Shown in pieces: positions 24,364 through 37,511 of a DNA stretch of 64,000 nt. The first letter of the stretch is position 1. Each line of letters starts with the position of its first letter. Under the pieces are notes generated by a model. That model did no database searches. It worked only from the letters and a program-made list of their open reading frames with translations, and was not told where the DNA came from. The stretch comes from Stichopus chloronotus (Eukaryota; Echinodermata; Holothuroidea; Aspidochirotida; Stichopodidae): positions 21,263,738-21,327,737 of the forward strand of contig CM037833.1 of NCBI GenBank assembly GCA_021234535.1. Direction: 5' to 3'. The position numbers and the translations under genes were made by a program.

Positions 24364-24556
24364 ATTTAAAGCAATTTTGTACATCTACCTTTGGGTCAGA
24401 GAGAGGAAGATTCCAGTAACAGTTTGAAAGAAAGGGGTTTATTTTCGGTATCACGATTGAGGTTCTTCAAAAATGCAATTTAATAATCACCGAAATGTTA
24501 CTTGTCCTTGACAACAAATGTTTCTTTCTATCCCCCGTTTTTTTTTCTTTCTTCAG

Positions 24557-24691
24557 GTCCTCGAACACCGAGAGATTCACCAGGGTACAACGAATGTCAC
24601 ATGCGGTGACATCAAGGTAACCTGGCCAGTTGGGCTTCATCGTGGCTCTGACGGTCTTGACCTCGCCCAGAGGAAACGATACTACGTTAGG
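24557..24691 (+). CDS. Exon candidate, unidentified
   Basis: A strong acceptor (ttttttctttcttcag) precedes 24557. The frame is open to 24691, where TTAG|GTAGTT could be a donor; an alternative donor AAG|GTAACC lies at 24616. In the open phase it encodes a hydrophilic peptide containing HQGTTNVTCGDIK and RKRYYVR. I recognise no domain. In another phase it would end at a TGA after 17 codons, so the reading is uncertain. The 50-bp minisatellite begins 18 bp downstream, inside the putative intron. Confidence 0.28.
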
Positions 24692-24708
24692 TAGTTATAG
24701 TACAATAT

Positions 24709-25010
24709 ATTACAATATGTAGTGCAATGTATAGTTTTATTATAGTGATACTATAGTTATATTACAATATGTAGTACAATGTAGTTGTATTATAGTTATT
24801 ATATAGTTATATTACAATATGTAGTGTAATGTAGTTGTATTATAGTCATAATATAGTTATATTACAATATGTAGTGCAATATATTTTTACTGTAGTTGTG
24901 ATATAGTTATATTACGCATGTAGTGCAATATAGTCGTATTATAGTTATAATATAGTTACATTACAATATGCAGTGAAATATAGTTGTATTGCAAGATGGT
25001 GCAACATAGT
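24709..25010 (+). repeat. 50-bp AT-rich minisatellite, about 6 copies
   Basis: Unit of about 50 bp with core attacaatatgtagtgcaat followed by gtagttgtattatagttat. Copies differ by point changes and small indels, and the last copies are the most decayed. Confidence 0.85.
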
Positions 25011-27346
25011 CATATGGTGACAATCACGGAACAACATTTAACGAAATAAAAAGGCGAAGTCTCAATAAGTCAAGATTTTTCAAAATTTACAATCAAGGGG
25101 TAATCACTTTTACTAGACCCCGTCAGTGATATAACTTACTAACACCCCTTGTTTTTAATCTTACTTAATTTTGGTTCAAGGTTCAATGTTTTCCTTTTTG
25201 ATTTTTTTATTAAAAAATATATGAGAAACTACATAATAAAACAGCACATACAACAGTATGAGAAGTAAGAGAAAAATTGGAAAGGACGGCATAACAAAAA
25301 AAAAAGACATTTTAAACTTGGGGCTTTTTAATTAGTCTGGAAAATTTGCATGAGAAAACGCATGTTACGTTATGTTTTCATGGGAACAGAAAGGGACTTG
25401 AACTGACAGTACATTGAGACCTCAAAGAAAGTTCTTCGTTTACACAAACAAGTTGGCGGTAAAATCACCTGATCTGTGTGGGTGACATAACACGTGACTT
25501 CTGATATCTTCATAAGTTGCATACTTGGTATATTATTACATCCGTCATGGATATATCTACTCAAACCTCAGATACGATCCGTCGCATATATAATTACTAT
25601 AAAAGCTCACACCTCAGCAGCGTCAAACTCTTTCATTTTCAAGTCGACGAATTTCTCATAATTACAGGAATGATTTGACTTTTTTTATTAGACTGTCATT
25701 AGTCATAATCAATTGAAGGAATGAATAATTGACGTGCAATTTTGTTTATCTTGTTAAAATTGAGTCTGACAAAACCTATAGACAGGATTTAAAGTCGTTT
25801 CATTTTATTTTTTTTTTTAATTTTGTGTGTTCGTGTGACTGACACTTGTGTCTACGGTACTCTCACGTGCTCTGCACTAGGCCCATACCCTATATGTCAC
25901 TAGTTAGAAGGCTTGTGAAAGGGAAGGATACAATAGGTTGTACCTACAACCTGTAGTGCGACCGGCACGAATTTAATAGTTGGCAGTGTGATCCCTTGGA
26001 TGGATTCAAAAGGACTGGTTACGTAATGCTGTACGTCACCGACTTTCCATCGATCAAGGGGTTTTCCCGTCTTTTATCGGTTTTCACAGAACTGGGTCGA
26101 AAACATGAGGTCAACAGATATAAGTAGCCATAATTGAGTATGGAAAGCTAGGAGGCAACCCTCGTTCGTTCCATGAGTAGACTATGCCCGACTAGTGACC
26201 GTGAGAGGGACTTTGACCACAGACACACGTAATAAGCCTATAAAATATTTTTAATAGACATTAAAATGTCTGCCGGCTGACACTTTCCGTAAGTAATTTA
26301 TACTACATACATATTCTTTAATATATATACACTACATATACATTTTCCTTAAATACCAACATACACAACTTTGCATGAATTTAAGTAACGTGACACGTCG
26401 ATATGAATTACGTGGTTTTAAAGCAACGTAATTCATGATTGTTAAGAAACAAAAATGCTGGAAACCAAGTAACGGTAGTAAATACTGTTGAATACTGTTG
26501 GAAACGCTGTTAAAGCTCAAAAAAAAAAGAAGAATTTACTGACAAAAGTAATAAATCAACGAAATTTTGATAAATCAAGGGAATTTAAGAACGATAAGTC
26601 ATTTCTATCTGTCTACGTATCTGGTTCGGCTAATCTGGCTGATAGTGTTGCATTGAAGGCAAACTAATCGACTTTATACCTTTGTTTATTGGTATACTGT
26701 ATTCACGTACGGTGTATACATGCTTCTTGTACGGGTAATGGTATCGTGTCCGTCACACTCATAATGGTAACGTACATACACACATACAGAAGAGGTTACA
26801 CATACATACCTACACGTTATAATCCACACACGTTCGCCAAACAAGAAACAATTAAAACAATAAAGCCTAAATAACGGATATGCCGACAGCATGCGGTTCT
26901 ATTAAGCCGATGTCCTCCCTTATTTTCATCACATTACACAAAAGCAAAAAAAAAAGCTGTTGATCTGCTTAATCATCATTTCCAGAAACAAAAGCTAATT
27001 AACTGTGTGGATTATAAACGAAGCGTGCACGAAAAACAACCATCGTGTGTTATTATCACACGGTCACGTGCTAATGTGTGATAAGGTAATTTTTCCACGC
27101 GTGTTTCTGTGGGCCTGGGTTGTATGCCCTTTTATTTATTTTTACTTTCACGGAGTACACCTTTCTCGCACGTAATAACGGCTGAAAGAGTTTCCGTTTT
27201 GGCAATTTTGAAGAGATTGGAGCAGCACTGAGGTAATATGGGCTGTAGAAAAAAAGACGTTTCCAAAAAGTCGTAGTTCAGAAGCTGGGAGATCTTGGGG
27301 GGGGTGGGAAGGGGGTATAATCACCATTTTCCCTCCTCGAATTGCA
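25011..27346. other. Non-coding stretch
   Basis: AT-rich, with A/T homopolymers and no supported gene. Two overlapping opposite open frames at 26686-26892 are short and domain-free. Confidence 0.45.
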
Positions 27347-27624
27347 GCTCCCAGCCTACAGACTACAACGAGCGACAACCTGACAGGGTGAAAACAGAGA
27401 CACTTCAAGGAGAGAATGTAATAGGATATAATGAAACAATGGACACATTGCAACTTCGCATTATGGCGGAATTGATAGATTTGGAAGCTTTTGAAGCAAC
27501 GAAGATTGTCATCCAGAGGGTCTGGGGTTCAACCTTCAACCGGATCACAGAAAGTTTGGGTTCTTCGTCCAAGAATAAATCTAAGGTTCTCCCACCTGAT
27601 ACGAAAATGCCAAATTTGATTTAA
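27347..27624 (+). CDS. Terminal-exon candidate, unidentified
   Basis: A pyrimidine-rich acceptor (ttttccctcctcgaattgcag) is followed by an open frame to a TAA at 27622-27624. The peptide is hydrophilic with an amphipathic part (TMDTLQLRIMAELIDLEAFE) and Ser/Lys-rich end. No family recognised. The segment after the stop contains a tRNA-like phrase (gttcagtggtagcagtgcagg), so the region might instead be repeat-derived. Confidence 0.22.
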
Positions 27625-30600
27625 AATTGTTCAGTTGGTAGTTCAGTGGTAGCAGTGCAGGCAACCTTTGTATGTTTGATTAGTGAACCGACTGTCCTTG
27701 AAGGCCTAAAAAGGAACAGGACAAAAAGGGGCGAAGAAAAGGGTACAGGAGATTTTTCTGGAGGCTAGCCAAGAAGACAGACCGGAAAGGGATATCACGC
27801 CTTATATCAATTCAAATCACGAGGCGCAAGACAGATTTGTCTTCCATCCCCATCCTCACCCTGGGAGAGATCTTGTCCACCCCCGCCCCCTCCTTCCGAA
27901 GTCACGCATCGAATGGATGACATATTGATAATCATGATGACAAAAGAGGACTTTTTGTTAAGAGTAAAACCTTTCCAAGACACCCTTTTCCCCCTCCCTT
28001 GCTTCCCCACCCTCATCCCCCGCCTCTTTAATGTCCCGACATATATTTATGAAATTCCAGTAGTTATCTTTGATTACCGTAAACCTGCAGTCCTCATTTC
28101 GATATCGGCGTAATTTCTTTTCTTTTCCTTTTCAATTTGCCAAAAATAACAATCAACAGTTTGCTAGAATCGTTTGCGTTTTTTGTTTTCTTTTGAGTCA
28201 TCGTGAGAAAACAGGTTCTCCTCTGAGATAAATTCTTCTAAAACGCCATGCTTTGTGCATGGCCTCAAAGTCAGTGGGAATACTCTACCATTCATTACAT
28301 TGAAACTACAACTCGATTTAAAATAGTTTACCCTTCACGTCTCAATTAGCGAGCAAAATATTCTGTTCTTCCTTCTGATTTTTTTTTTATTCTACCGTGT
28401 TTCAATTCTCTTTATCTGAAGACCCAATCATTTCGAGAGTAACTTTAGTGAATCGATTAAGTGATGGCGCAACTTTTCCCATGACTATTTTTGTACATTA
28501 CTCTCACGAGCGCCCTTCGTGTCTCCGAGAGGATCTCTAGCCTACGTAAAACGTGGGCATGGCTGTATTTGATTGTACCATAAAATATAGTTAAGCTAAT
28601 CGATGACTCAGTTCGGTGAATTCGCAATGCGTATGTGTCCCCTAAGTCGTCGCTTCTTCTTCTTTATCGACATCGCGTGCAAGCTCGGTGGAGTCATTCA
28701 GACCCCCAACTAAAACGAGGCGTGAATATAACAAACCCTCCTGTACAAAACATGATAAGTATGAGCACTTCTCAACTTATAGAGGGCAATATTTGCTCGG
28801 TTTCTTTCTGAATGTTTCGTCCTTTCCATATTTATTTTCTTTCTTTTTTTTTCTTTTGAAGGGATGGCAACAAATATGCCATGAACTTCTAGAATCACTT
28901 GTTGACGAGTCTAAGGACACGTTTGATCGTTAAGGCCAAGTTTACCGAGTTATTGAGGAAGCTATTATGAAGCGGTATTGAAACCTCATCGACAGAGACC
29001 CGGTGTCGCATAACAGTTCGAATTCTAACCCTCGATCTCTTCCCCATTTTTTTTTTTTTCTTGGTCGATATCTTCGAATCACTTCGTGCAGGTTCTTTGA
29101 AATTATGTCAACCGATACAGCGGAAGAAGGGAACCTATATAAGATTCCTGCAGTCCTTCCTGTTAGGCTACACGGCTACATTGACTACTCTCATTGCGGA
29201 TGTGGCCCCTTCAGCTACAGCTTAGGATAGTGTTTTCTTACTTTTCCCTCTTTTTTTTGTCTTGCTGAATAACTCGACCACCTGGTGAAATCATAATCGG
29301 ATAATTTTCTTTAATAGCGGAAAGTATCTTAGTTAGTCATAACATCACGAGGATGACAGAACTTTATCATCGGTACATAGGCGATACAAGCCGATAGGAT
29401 ATAAGGCCTAGGCTTCATTCAGCGCGCTGGATCACTAAGTGCATCTGTGCACTCTGTATAGGAGTATCAAGCCTATGCTCTGTTCCTTTTAATACACTTC
29501 ATCGATATTTGACTACAATTGTAAGAATTGATATTGAATGAAGTTGACCGGATTTTCCTGATATTAAAGAAAAACCTTGCTCCGTCAATGGTTTTCTTTA
29601 CATTGTGTGGATTAAGTTAGTTTTTTTTTTTTAGTAGTCTTTCCAAGTTGAAGTTGATATCTGGAGGAAAGACCGCATTTATATCAGAGATTTGTGTGTG
29701 TAATTGCGTAATTTGTCAGTACCTCACGGATTGAACATTTAATGGAGCATTGAAATAAAAAAAAGAAACAATGACGTCATATTTTCCACAGTTATGTAGA
29801 TGACCGTCGCTTACGCTCTACGGTAGAATAAAGAGAGTGACGAAATACCGATCGCATACTTCAATTGATAACTTAAACGGCGTGGAGCACAGACGGATAT
29901 ATCACCCCAGTTTACTGTGCTGTATATACGGATTTATAGTGTACGTTACCTTCAGTGTTTTCTTTCTTTTGTCGAGCGAGGGAGAGGGAGAGGGAGGGAT
30001 ATCCAGAAAAGGGAAAACAAGGCTACATCGTATGTTTAAATATTTTTTATCGGAACGATATGTAATCCATAAATATATCACACAAGTAACAGCGATTTAG
30101 TTGCCTCTCTTTGGTTATGGTACTTGTTCATTTACCAATGTCTTCTTTTTGGAGGGAAACCAATTACATAGACTTCGTCGGCTGTTACTACTTGCACAGA
30201 CTTTTACATCTCGTCACGAGGAGAAAATGTTTCACTTTCTGGATATGTCTCTTTTAACTTGATTTTGGTCTCCTGGATGTGCTGCCATTTAGTGGCACTG
30301 ACGTTCAGCCTTGAACACACCGAGATAAGATCAAATTTAATGCACTTGGAAGATATAAATGAGAGCGTTTTGATTTTTGTAACATTGTTCTGATTCAGGA
30401 AGTTTTCCACAAGGTTTATGCTAATAACGGTACAAGTAAAAAGAATTTTAACCAACTCTGGGGGGAAAATGCCTTACGTTTAAGTGCCTGTTACTTTTGA
30501 GGATAAAAAGAAAAATACTTATTTCACAACGGATGCATAAAACATACCGGACTTATGGTAAGAATTTTTATAACAAATATATTCTAGTCTTACCTCATCT

Positions 30601-30736
30601 TGATAAAGATTTAGTTTTCGTGGCGGCACCAGCTACGGAGACTGACATTTGAAATTAAAACCTTTAAAAAATATAATTTATACAGAGATGTTTATTTCCA
30701 GATTATCTACGTTACCTTCTTTTGTCTCATAAATGA
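27625..30736. other. Non-coding stretch
   Basis: No supported gene. Pyrimidine-rich and poly-T tracts (28380-28390, 29046-29060). A short frame at 29103-29230 (MSTDTAEEGN...) has no recognised domain. Confidence 0.45.
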
Positions 30737-30968
30737 GAAATGTGTTTGAATTGAAAAGCGATAAATTGAACTGATCTTATGTTGAACTTAAATGAAGGGA
30801 GGTTACGCATTTTTTTCTTTCTTAGGGAAATGTGTTTGAATTGAAAAGAGATAAATTGAACTGATCTCAGGTAGAACTTAAGTGAAGGGAAGATAGGCAA
30901 TTTTTTCTTCTAAGGGAAATGTATTTCAATTGAAAAGAGATTAATTGAACTGATCTTATGTTGAACTT
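30737..30968 (+). repeat. Tandem repeat, ~90-bp unit, 2.6 copies
   Basis: Units start at 30737, 30827 and 30916 with gaaatgtgtttgaattgaaa and contain gataaattgaactgatct. The first two are 90 and 89 bp; the third stops after about 53 bp. It lies 50 bp upstream of the acceptor-like site before the Ig-receptor exon. Confidence 0.85.
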
Positions 30969-31121
30969 TTAACGTTTTCATGACTCAAAGTGTCTTTCCT
31001 GTTTTCTTTCCATTGTAGCAGTCTCGTAGATTGTTTTACACGTTGGAAGCGACCACGACGTTTCCAGGATCTCAAAAGGGAAATAGTTGTTTACACGAGA
31101 GCTCGTCGCAAAGTATCCAAA

Positions 31122-33314
31122 ATGTTTACAAAGCAGTTTGTGATATTTTTATTTGCCATCACGTTCGCTGACATCACCGTCTACGCGTTCGAGTTTATTA
31201 AGGTCCCCGGTTGACACGACGTGTATAGAGGGCGGCATTGCAATACTGAATTGTCGCGTCGGTGTAGACGGGAACGGGGACGGGCCGGCCTCCTCTTACT
31301 GGGTCAGGCATAAGGACAGCGCACAGATACCGATCAGTGAGAATAATGATACTTCGAAATATGCGTATTTTCACGGAGATCTGGCCAATCGGATAACCGT
31401 ATTCGGTGATTTTAAGTATGAATACAACATGCGTATATCCAACGTCCAATTAGCTGACACCGGATCTTACCAATGTTGGCACCTCGATACTCATGGCTTT
31501 GGCCATTACTCGGACCTCGCATACCTAAGAGTACTACCGAGGGACGTCGCTGCCTGGTTCCCGTCTTGTTCGGTGGGTAATCCTTCGAGCGTCAGCGGTA
31601 CTGGTGCGACAGTAGGTTCTACAGTATGGTATATTTGCCAGACGCCAAATGGTGTGACGTTACCGAGGGACCTTTCGATGTACGTGAAGACCACAAACAA
31701 CGTCACCATAGCAATATGTGAAAACGTGCCTTGCTCATTTACGTACACGTTACGACTCACAGACCGTAACGATCGTTTCGTTTGCGGGACGACGATCAAT
31801 AATGAAACTTTCGAAAGGAATTGCACTGTGAACCAGTTACGCGAAAGAAGCGAGGTTAGTATTCTCTCTGAGCCGACGCCTTTGGTTCAGAACGCTGTCG
31901 GATCTCTATACTGCAACACAGCAGACGAAAATGAAGAATATCTTTACCAGTGGTTCCTCGGGGACAGACCTCTGACTGAACCACAAGGTGAAATTCATTA
32001 CACATTTCCTTTCTTGAGTGAAACATTCAACAAAGCCGAAGTTTCATGTGTCGTCAGTGACCAGCAGGGATACGTCGGATCTGATACAATCGTCATTGTT
32101 TTTCCCGCGATGACCGGTGACTCTGTGTCGACGAAAAGCTTGGAGGACGCCGCCACAGTCACCAAACCTCCACTCGCCCCGGCGCAGTCGGCGATGGAAA
32201 ATATATTTGGAATACCGATGGAAGTTTTGTTGTTTTTCTCGAGCGCAATTGTGGTTCTCCTTTTGATATTAATAATCATCATTCTACTCATCCAAAGGCA
32301 GAAGAAAACTCGAGTAGAGCAACTCAACGCTGCGCACACCTCTGAATTGGTTGCCATAGGAAACGCCGAGCTGAAGGTCGATTTATCAAATGACGTCATC
32401 ATAACTCCCCACAAGCAGCATGCACTGTCTCCAAGCTTTTCAAAAGTGGCTAAACCTTCCTTTTATGATAATGTACCTTCGAGTCAGCAGTACACCTCCG
32501 GGCTTTGTTCCAGACCCTATAATTCGAACAACGCGAAGGAATCTGGCCTCTTACCAAACGGCTGGACATGCGAGTCTAAACGCTTCTATGGAAATCACCG
32601 AATATACCAAAGTCGGCTCTTCAGACTACAACGTCTTGGATCCTTCCGTCGTCAGCGACGATGACACACTTGATTCATTCGACCTCGACGATATGAGAGA
32701 AAAATGCCAAAGAAACTTTGAGAGAGAGATTAAAGCGCCTCAGTCGATCGTCACGCGGCAAAGATCACTGCCAGTAGATCCACCGAGCGCCCTCTATGCA
32801 GTGACCAGTTTGGTGAACCGAAGCGACTTAGGGCGCCACTCGGTCTCCAATCTTCCGCGAGACAGACATAAGGAAAGCGTTTCCATCCGACAGAGAAGCG
32901 CGTCATGTCAAGACCCACCTTCGGAGTACGCTTCCCCTTGTAACCGTCCGAAGTCGAAGGATTTCTCGCTTTCGGAAACGTCAGGGAGTGATGACGTAAT
33001 TGTAATGTCATTTTCGGGAAACATCCGACGAAATCGATCCTGCGATTGACCTGCGACACCAGATCTCGAAACATGGTTTGATTAGCGACGAATATGCAAA
33101 AGGAAGGGACGCTACCCGTTGTGTATCTTCGAGAGTTCCAACGAAATCTTCACATTCGGACCGAACAGAGGATGACGTAGAGGTCAACGTGATTCGATTA
33201 GAACGATTAACCGACGGAACAAAAAGGTCTTTGGTTCTGGACGACAACAAGTACATAACACATACTACTTGTCACAAGTCGAACGGGATATTGGGGAATT
33301 GCAACTGCTTATAA
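31122..33314 (+). pseudogene. Ig-superfamily transmembrane receptor with ITIM/ITSM-like tail; reading frame broken three times
   Basis: A type I membrane protein in one exon. The ATG at 31122 starts a hydrophobic signal peptide; an acceptor-like ttccattgtag at 31008-31018 suggests an upstream 5' UTR exon. An Ig V-like domain follows (AILNC and DTGSYQCW), then two more Ig-like segments (WYICQ/RFVCG and GSLYC/AEVSC) with several N-glycosylation sequons. A long membrane segment (LLFFSSAIVVLLLILIIII) ends in a basic stop-transfer. The tail, about 320 residues, is Ser-rich and carries SFYDNV (32458-32475), TEYTKV (32597-32614) and SDYNVL (32621-32638), matching SxYxxV/L and TxYxxV consensus for ITIM and ITSM. 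The frame moves +1 three times (31205-31210, about 32498-32502, 33015-33018), each explained by one extra G after C, and the last frame equals the first. With single-base corrections the length would be about 729 residues. It may be a functional gene with assembly errors, a young pseudogene, or a frameshifted allele. It resembles receptors of signalling or immune type; no ligand can be assigned. Confidence 0.7.
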
Positions 33315-33329
33315 ATATTAATGGTCAGA

Positions 33330-33335
33330 AATAAA
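33330..33335 (+). terminator. Polyadenylation signal after the Ig receptor
   Basis: AATAAA 16 bp after the stop codon, unusually close. A second AATAAA lies at 33596-33601, a more usual distance for a 3' UTR of about 300 bp. Confidence 0.5.
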
Positions 33336-36300
33336 GTAATGTAATTGTAAACATTAGAATTTTGTTATGTCTCAAATATCTGTAGCCAACGAGAGCATAA
33401 CAACTGCCTAAGCGAGTACATTGCGTGGATTAAAATTAGGAATGGCATGTAGTATAACACAAACATTCTTTGAGCGAAATTTTTACAATTCTCATCCGTC
33501 CTAAATATCAAAAGAAAAATATTTGTCAAAGAGCATGCCAAAAAAAATTGTAAAGTCTACCCATTTGTATTGAGTGTTTATTTCCATTGGGGTTTAATAA
33601 AGTTTATCCCATCCTTATGTTTTCTTGTAATGATGACAAAAGTTCATAGAGAACCGTACCAGGTGACTAAGTCTCGCACCTATTTGTTAAAGTGATTGCG
33701 TGTGTACGGGAATCAAATATGTTGATCTTACAGTGATTACGGACGTGTGTACTGAAATCCAGAAGGATAACATCATGTTTTAGGTGTGTTTTTTCTTTTC
33801 GTCTTAAATGTATACTTGAGACTTATTTCGTGGACGGAACACGTCATTTAATGAACGAAAATGGCCGTAGCCACTTTGAAAAGCAACACAAACGGCATTG
33901 ACACAGAAAAAAAAGAAAGAAACATAATTCATGTTCGAAAAATTAACAATTCTTATTATAGGAAGACCGCAACCAATTCTCACATTATGTCATACATGTT
34001 TATGCCTTTTCGAGAGCGACATATCTAACCATTATGGCACATCTGGATATCACGTCATGTTCTATCATCTTTTAGCACATTATGTGTATTTTGTAAGAAC
34101 TAGTTGATAAACGCACTGATTTAATGAATATGCAAAAGTACAAAACTCTCTGGTACCTAAGTGATAGCTCCTTGATCGGTATCGGGAATTGTGGAAGGAA
34201 AGTATTGTATGAACTTGCGAACTACAATCTCATAACCCCATTGCGGTGTCAGCTATCATGTGTTTCGGCTATTTAAATATTCATTTCTAGTATACTCCAT
34301 ATTTAAAGAAAGGCAGCCCTGCTTTTTTTTTGTTTTTTTCTGTTTTTTTAGTCAATTTCAATGAAAACTATCAATCACTACGTTATAAGAGGCTTTGTAA
34401 TAAAAATGTGATATCATATAGCAGAATTTATCAACTGAAACCTATTTATTTTCTCAGTTTGTCTGACGGATGCAATTAAAAGACAAATTTATCTTTCGGA
34501 CATGAAATGTTGATGTTTTTACTTTTTCTGTACGCACGTAATCACTTTAACCTAGTTACCTTTGCTCTTTTGGATTGAATAGTATAAGTGTGAAGGCGCT
34601 CTTCCAATATATCAAACCAAGATTGAGTTATTTTCTTTCCTTTATTCTTTTGCTTTCTTCCTTGTTGTTGTTATTATATAATCTGCAAGTCAGTGACGTA
34701 GCTACGGTCACGTGGATCTTGGGGGGCTCAAGCCCCACCTACAAACAAAGTCATCGATCTTTCTCCCCTCCCACTGGCAATGTGGGCCGTAAAAAAAGGA
34801 CAACTGGCCAGTCATCTTGAAAACGATAAAAACAATCCACTGAAAATCCGTCGCTATAACTCCACTGAATTACTACTTATAAACACTGATAGATTGCAAC
34901 AAATTTATCTTAGCAATCTATTGTTTTAATTGCTTAATCATCAGTGATATTCTCAATGAGTTCATACTCTATTACACTACTTATTGAGTTTGTTACCAAT
35001 TGTTGAAATTTATTCATTTATCACGAAAGAATTATCCCCTCCTCCCCCCCCCCCCCCCCACTTGCTGTAGAGAATACAATATTTAACGTACCACGCGCGG
35101 CGTCTTGCGAATTATTTAGTGCTACTATTGGACATAGCAACTGGGTTTGTTACATTTAACGGACACGAGTTAAAATTGTACAATATAATATTGTCAAAGT
35201 GTTAGACCTATAGGCCTACGTGGTGTCAAATAACACACACTAATCACGCAAGACTTAACAACTAAACAATACGGAGGAGAGCATGCCCAAGTGCCTGACT
35301 CCTAGCAGGATTCGGAACGTCGGACGAATGGCCACTTTAAATGAAAGACGTTACTCATTTGAAGCTGCGTGTTCAGTCTGTTTTTTATTTTTCTTATAAT
35401 TTCGCAGAATCGATACCTCATGCATGTCGATACCACACATACAACAAAAAAACCTAAACAGCAACATAGGTCTACCTGTTATGGTTGTTATCGTTAATTT
35501 GAAGAATTTTCATTCACCCTCGCAAAAGACTAAGTTTTTTTTTAGTTTTTTTTATTTAAAAATCTGTCATAAGTAAATTGCTATCTGCAACATTTGCCAC
35601 TCGAGATAATTATTTGAAACTTTAGCGTGCTAGAAAAAGAACGTTGATATTTTCTAGGTTCATAATAGACCACTGAGCTTTCGTGGTTTTCGGAAGAGAC
35701 GTCATCGGCTGACGACTTTTTTTCCCAAGGATAAACGAGAGTTATTTGCATATTTACCGGGCTCAATGTATGGTGATAACATGACGTGTAAATGTCTATA
35801 TTCTTCAAATAAGTTTACCCGCAGAGTTTAGGATCACTTGAGATCGACGCGAACTGTTGTCACGTGACTTACAACTGTTAATTTCAAACGCCGGATTAGC
35901 GTCCGCTCCCGAGGGTATAGTCATTCGTTTATATTGGTTTTTAACACCATACAAGAAAGTTACAAAAGTGAACTCGACATAGTGACATTCAGGGTAAATC
36001 TATTTACTTATACCACATCTTCCTATCGCAAGGCTGCACCTATTTCCCTACAAAACTGTCCATTTTGTCTGCATGAAAATTTGAATCTTTCCATAAATGC
36101 GCAATTGAACTATACGTCTGTCTGTCATTTTAGGTTGCATGTGTGCCATTTTATAATTGAAAGAAAGAATAAAATCAAATCAATAACTAGATTGTCCCCG
36201 ACTCCAACAGTCATATAAATCCCATCCGGTCAGTGATTACGTCATTATTCGCTACGCTACGCAGCAGGGCAGTTTTAGATGATAGTACACAGTCAGGTTG

Positions 36301-37511
36301 TTACTTAACGAGCAGCAGTAAATTGAGGCTGAACATTAACTGTATACTATAGGAAATCTGTAGCGCAGGTGGCCGTTAGCTCCTCCCATTTACTGTAAAT
36401 AACCCTTTTCGATCGATCTAAGAAAAAATTCGCTGAGGTACTAGGGCTCTTTCTGCTGTAACAGCAATTGTTAGTATCAACTATATTCTCAAGCAATATA
36501 TTTTTTTTTCATTTTCTTTTTCTTCAATGCCAGTTGTAAAGATAGCAGTTTGTATTTACAGTTGATCCTCTTGTATTGACGTCACGTGGAAACAAACAAG
36601 GTGCCCTGATTGAGGTAAACAAACGAACAGTACATATTGCCTACGCAAGGCTCATGTAGATCAAATGACAGAGACGGCGCACGTTCAGACGTGCACGTCT
36701 AAATCTGTGTCGTTTATCTCCAAGGAGGGGGGTCGCTGTTTCATTGTGACGTCACATGCAAGGGGGTCTATTGACATGATACCTTTGTGACGCCCGTCAT
36801 ACTACTTCAATGACGTTTTAGAATTACATAAACGCTAACGTCGGTTATCAGTCGATGTGAGAAAATGTGTCTCCGGTGTTCATTATTCAAAACGATAATG
36901 TTGGTAACTCAGAACTTGATAGTCTTTTTTTTTCATATTAATACAATTAACGTATAATATCGGATGAACGTTGCAATTTTAGTACAGCATGCTATCGTAT
37001 ACCGTTCAATTAAATTTTGTATAGCCACTGATGCGGCATGTTCCCGAAATAATCTTACAGCGGAACGATTAGTTTTTTTAGTCCAGTGGAAATATATCGA
37101 CTGTTCTTTTTTTTTTTGGCGGGGGGGGGGGGGTATTTGCGAAATGCAACTGCTTCTGTTCGAAGCTTTTTCAATCTTGGCATGATGTGGAGCATCCATG
37201 GATGACACGGGGAGGGGGGCACGTACAACCTCTGAAATAGACCAATCGTGCCTTTAACATTTTATGGCATACATCTCACTGTTGCTGTCTTTTCGTCACG
37301 GTTTTGTTATAGAAACTCGTGCACCGTTTCGAGAGTACTATTGTTATGAGAATCCTTCGGACTGAAGACACTCTTCCACAGTATGTAATTCTAAAGCGTA
37401 CCCCCCCCCCCCCCGGGTGCTGGATCGGCCCCTGGAATGGGTGAGGATGCAAACAGTGTTGACTTTCACTGGGAAGAAACAGTGAAGGGCGGAGTTTTGG
37501 GAAATACAAAA
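33336..37511. other. Intergenic stretch
   Basis: No supported gene. Contains a 17-base C tract near 35044-35059, a G tract near 37120-37133 and a C tract near 37400-37414. Around 34690-34735 lies a phrase (agtgacgtagctacgg ... ggggggctcaagcccc) of the type often found at DNA-transposon ends; no partner was found. Confidence 0.45.

Noticed and set aside
24709..25010. CRISPR-like regularity
   Set aside because: The 50-bp units are contiguous tandem repeats without unique spacers, in animal DNA.
27636..27680. tRNA-like gttcagtggtagcagtgcagg
   Set aside because: Resembles a D-arm/A-box but no complete cloverleaf or B-box at the right spacing was found.
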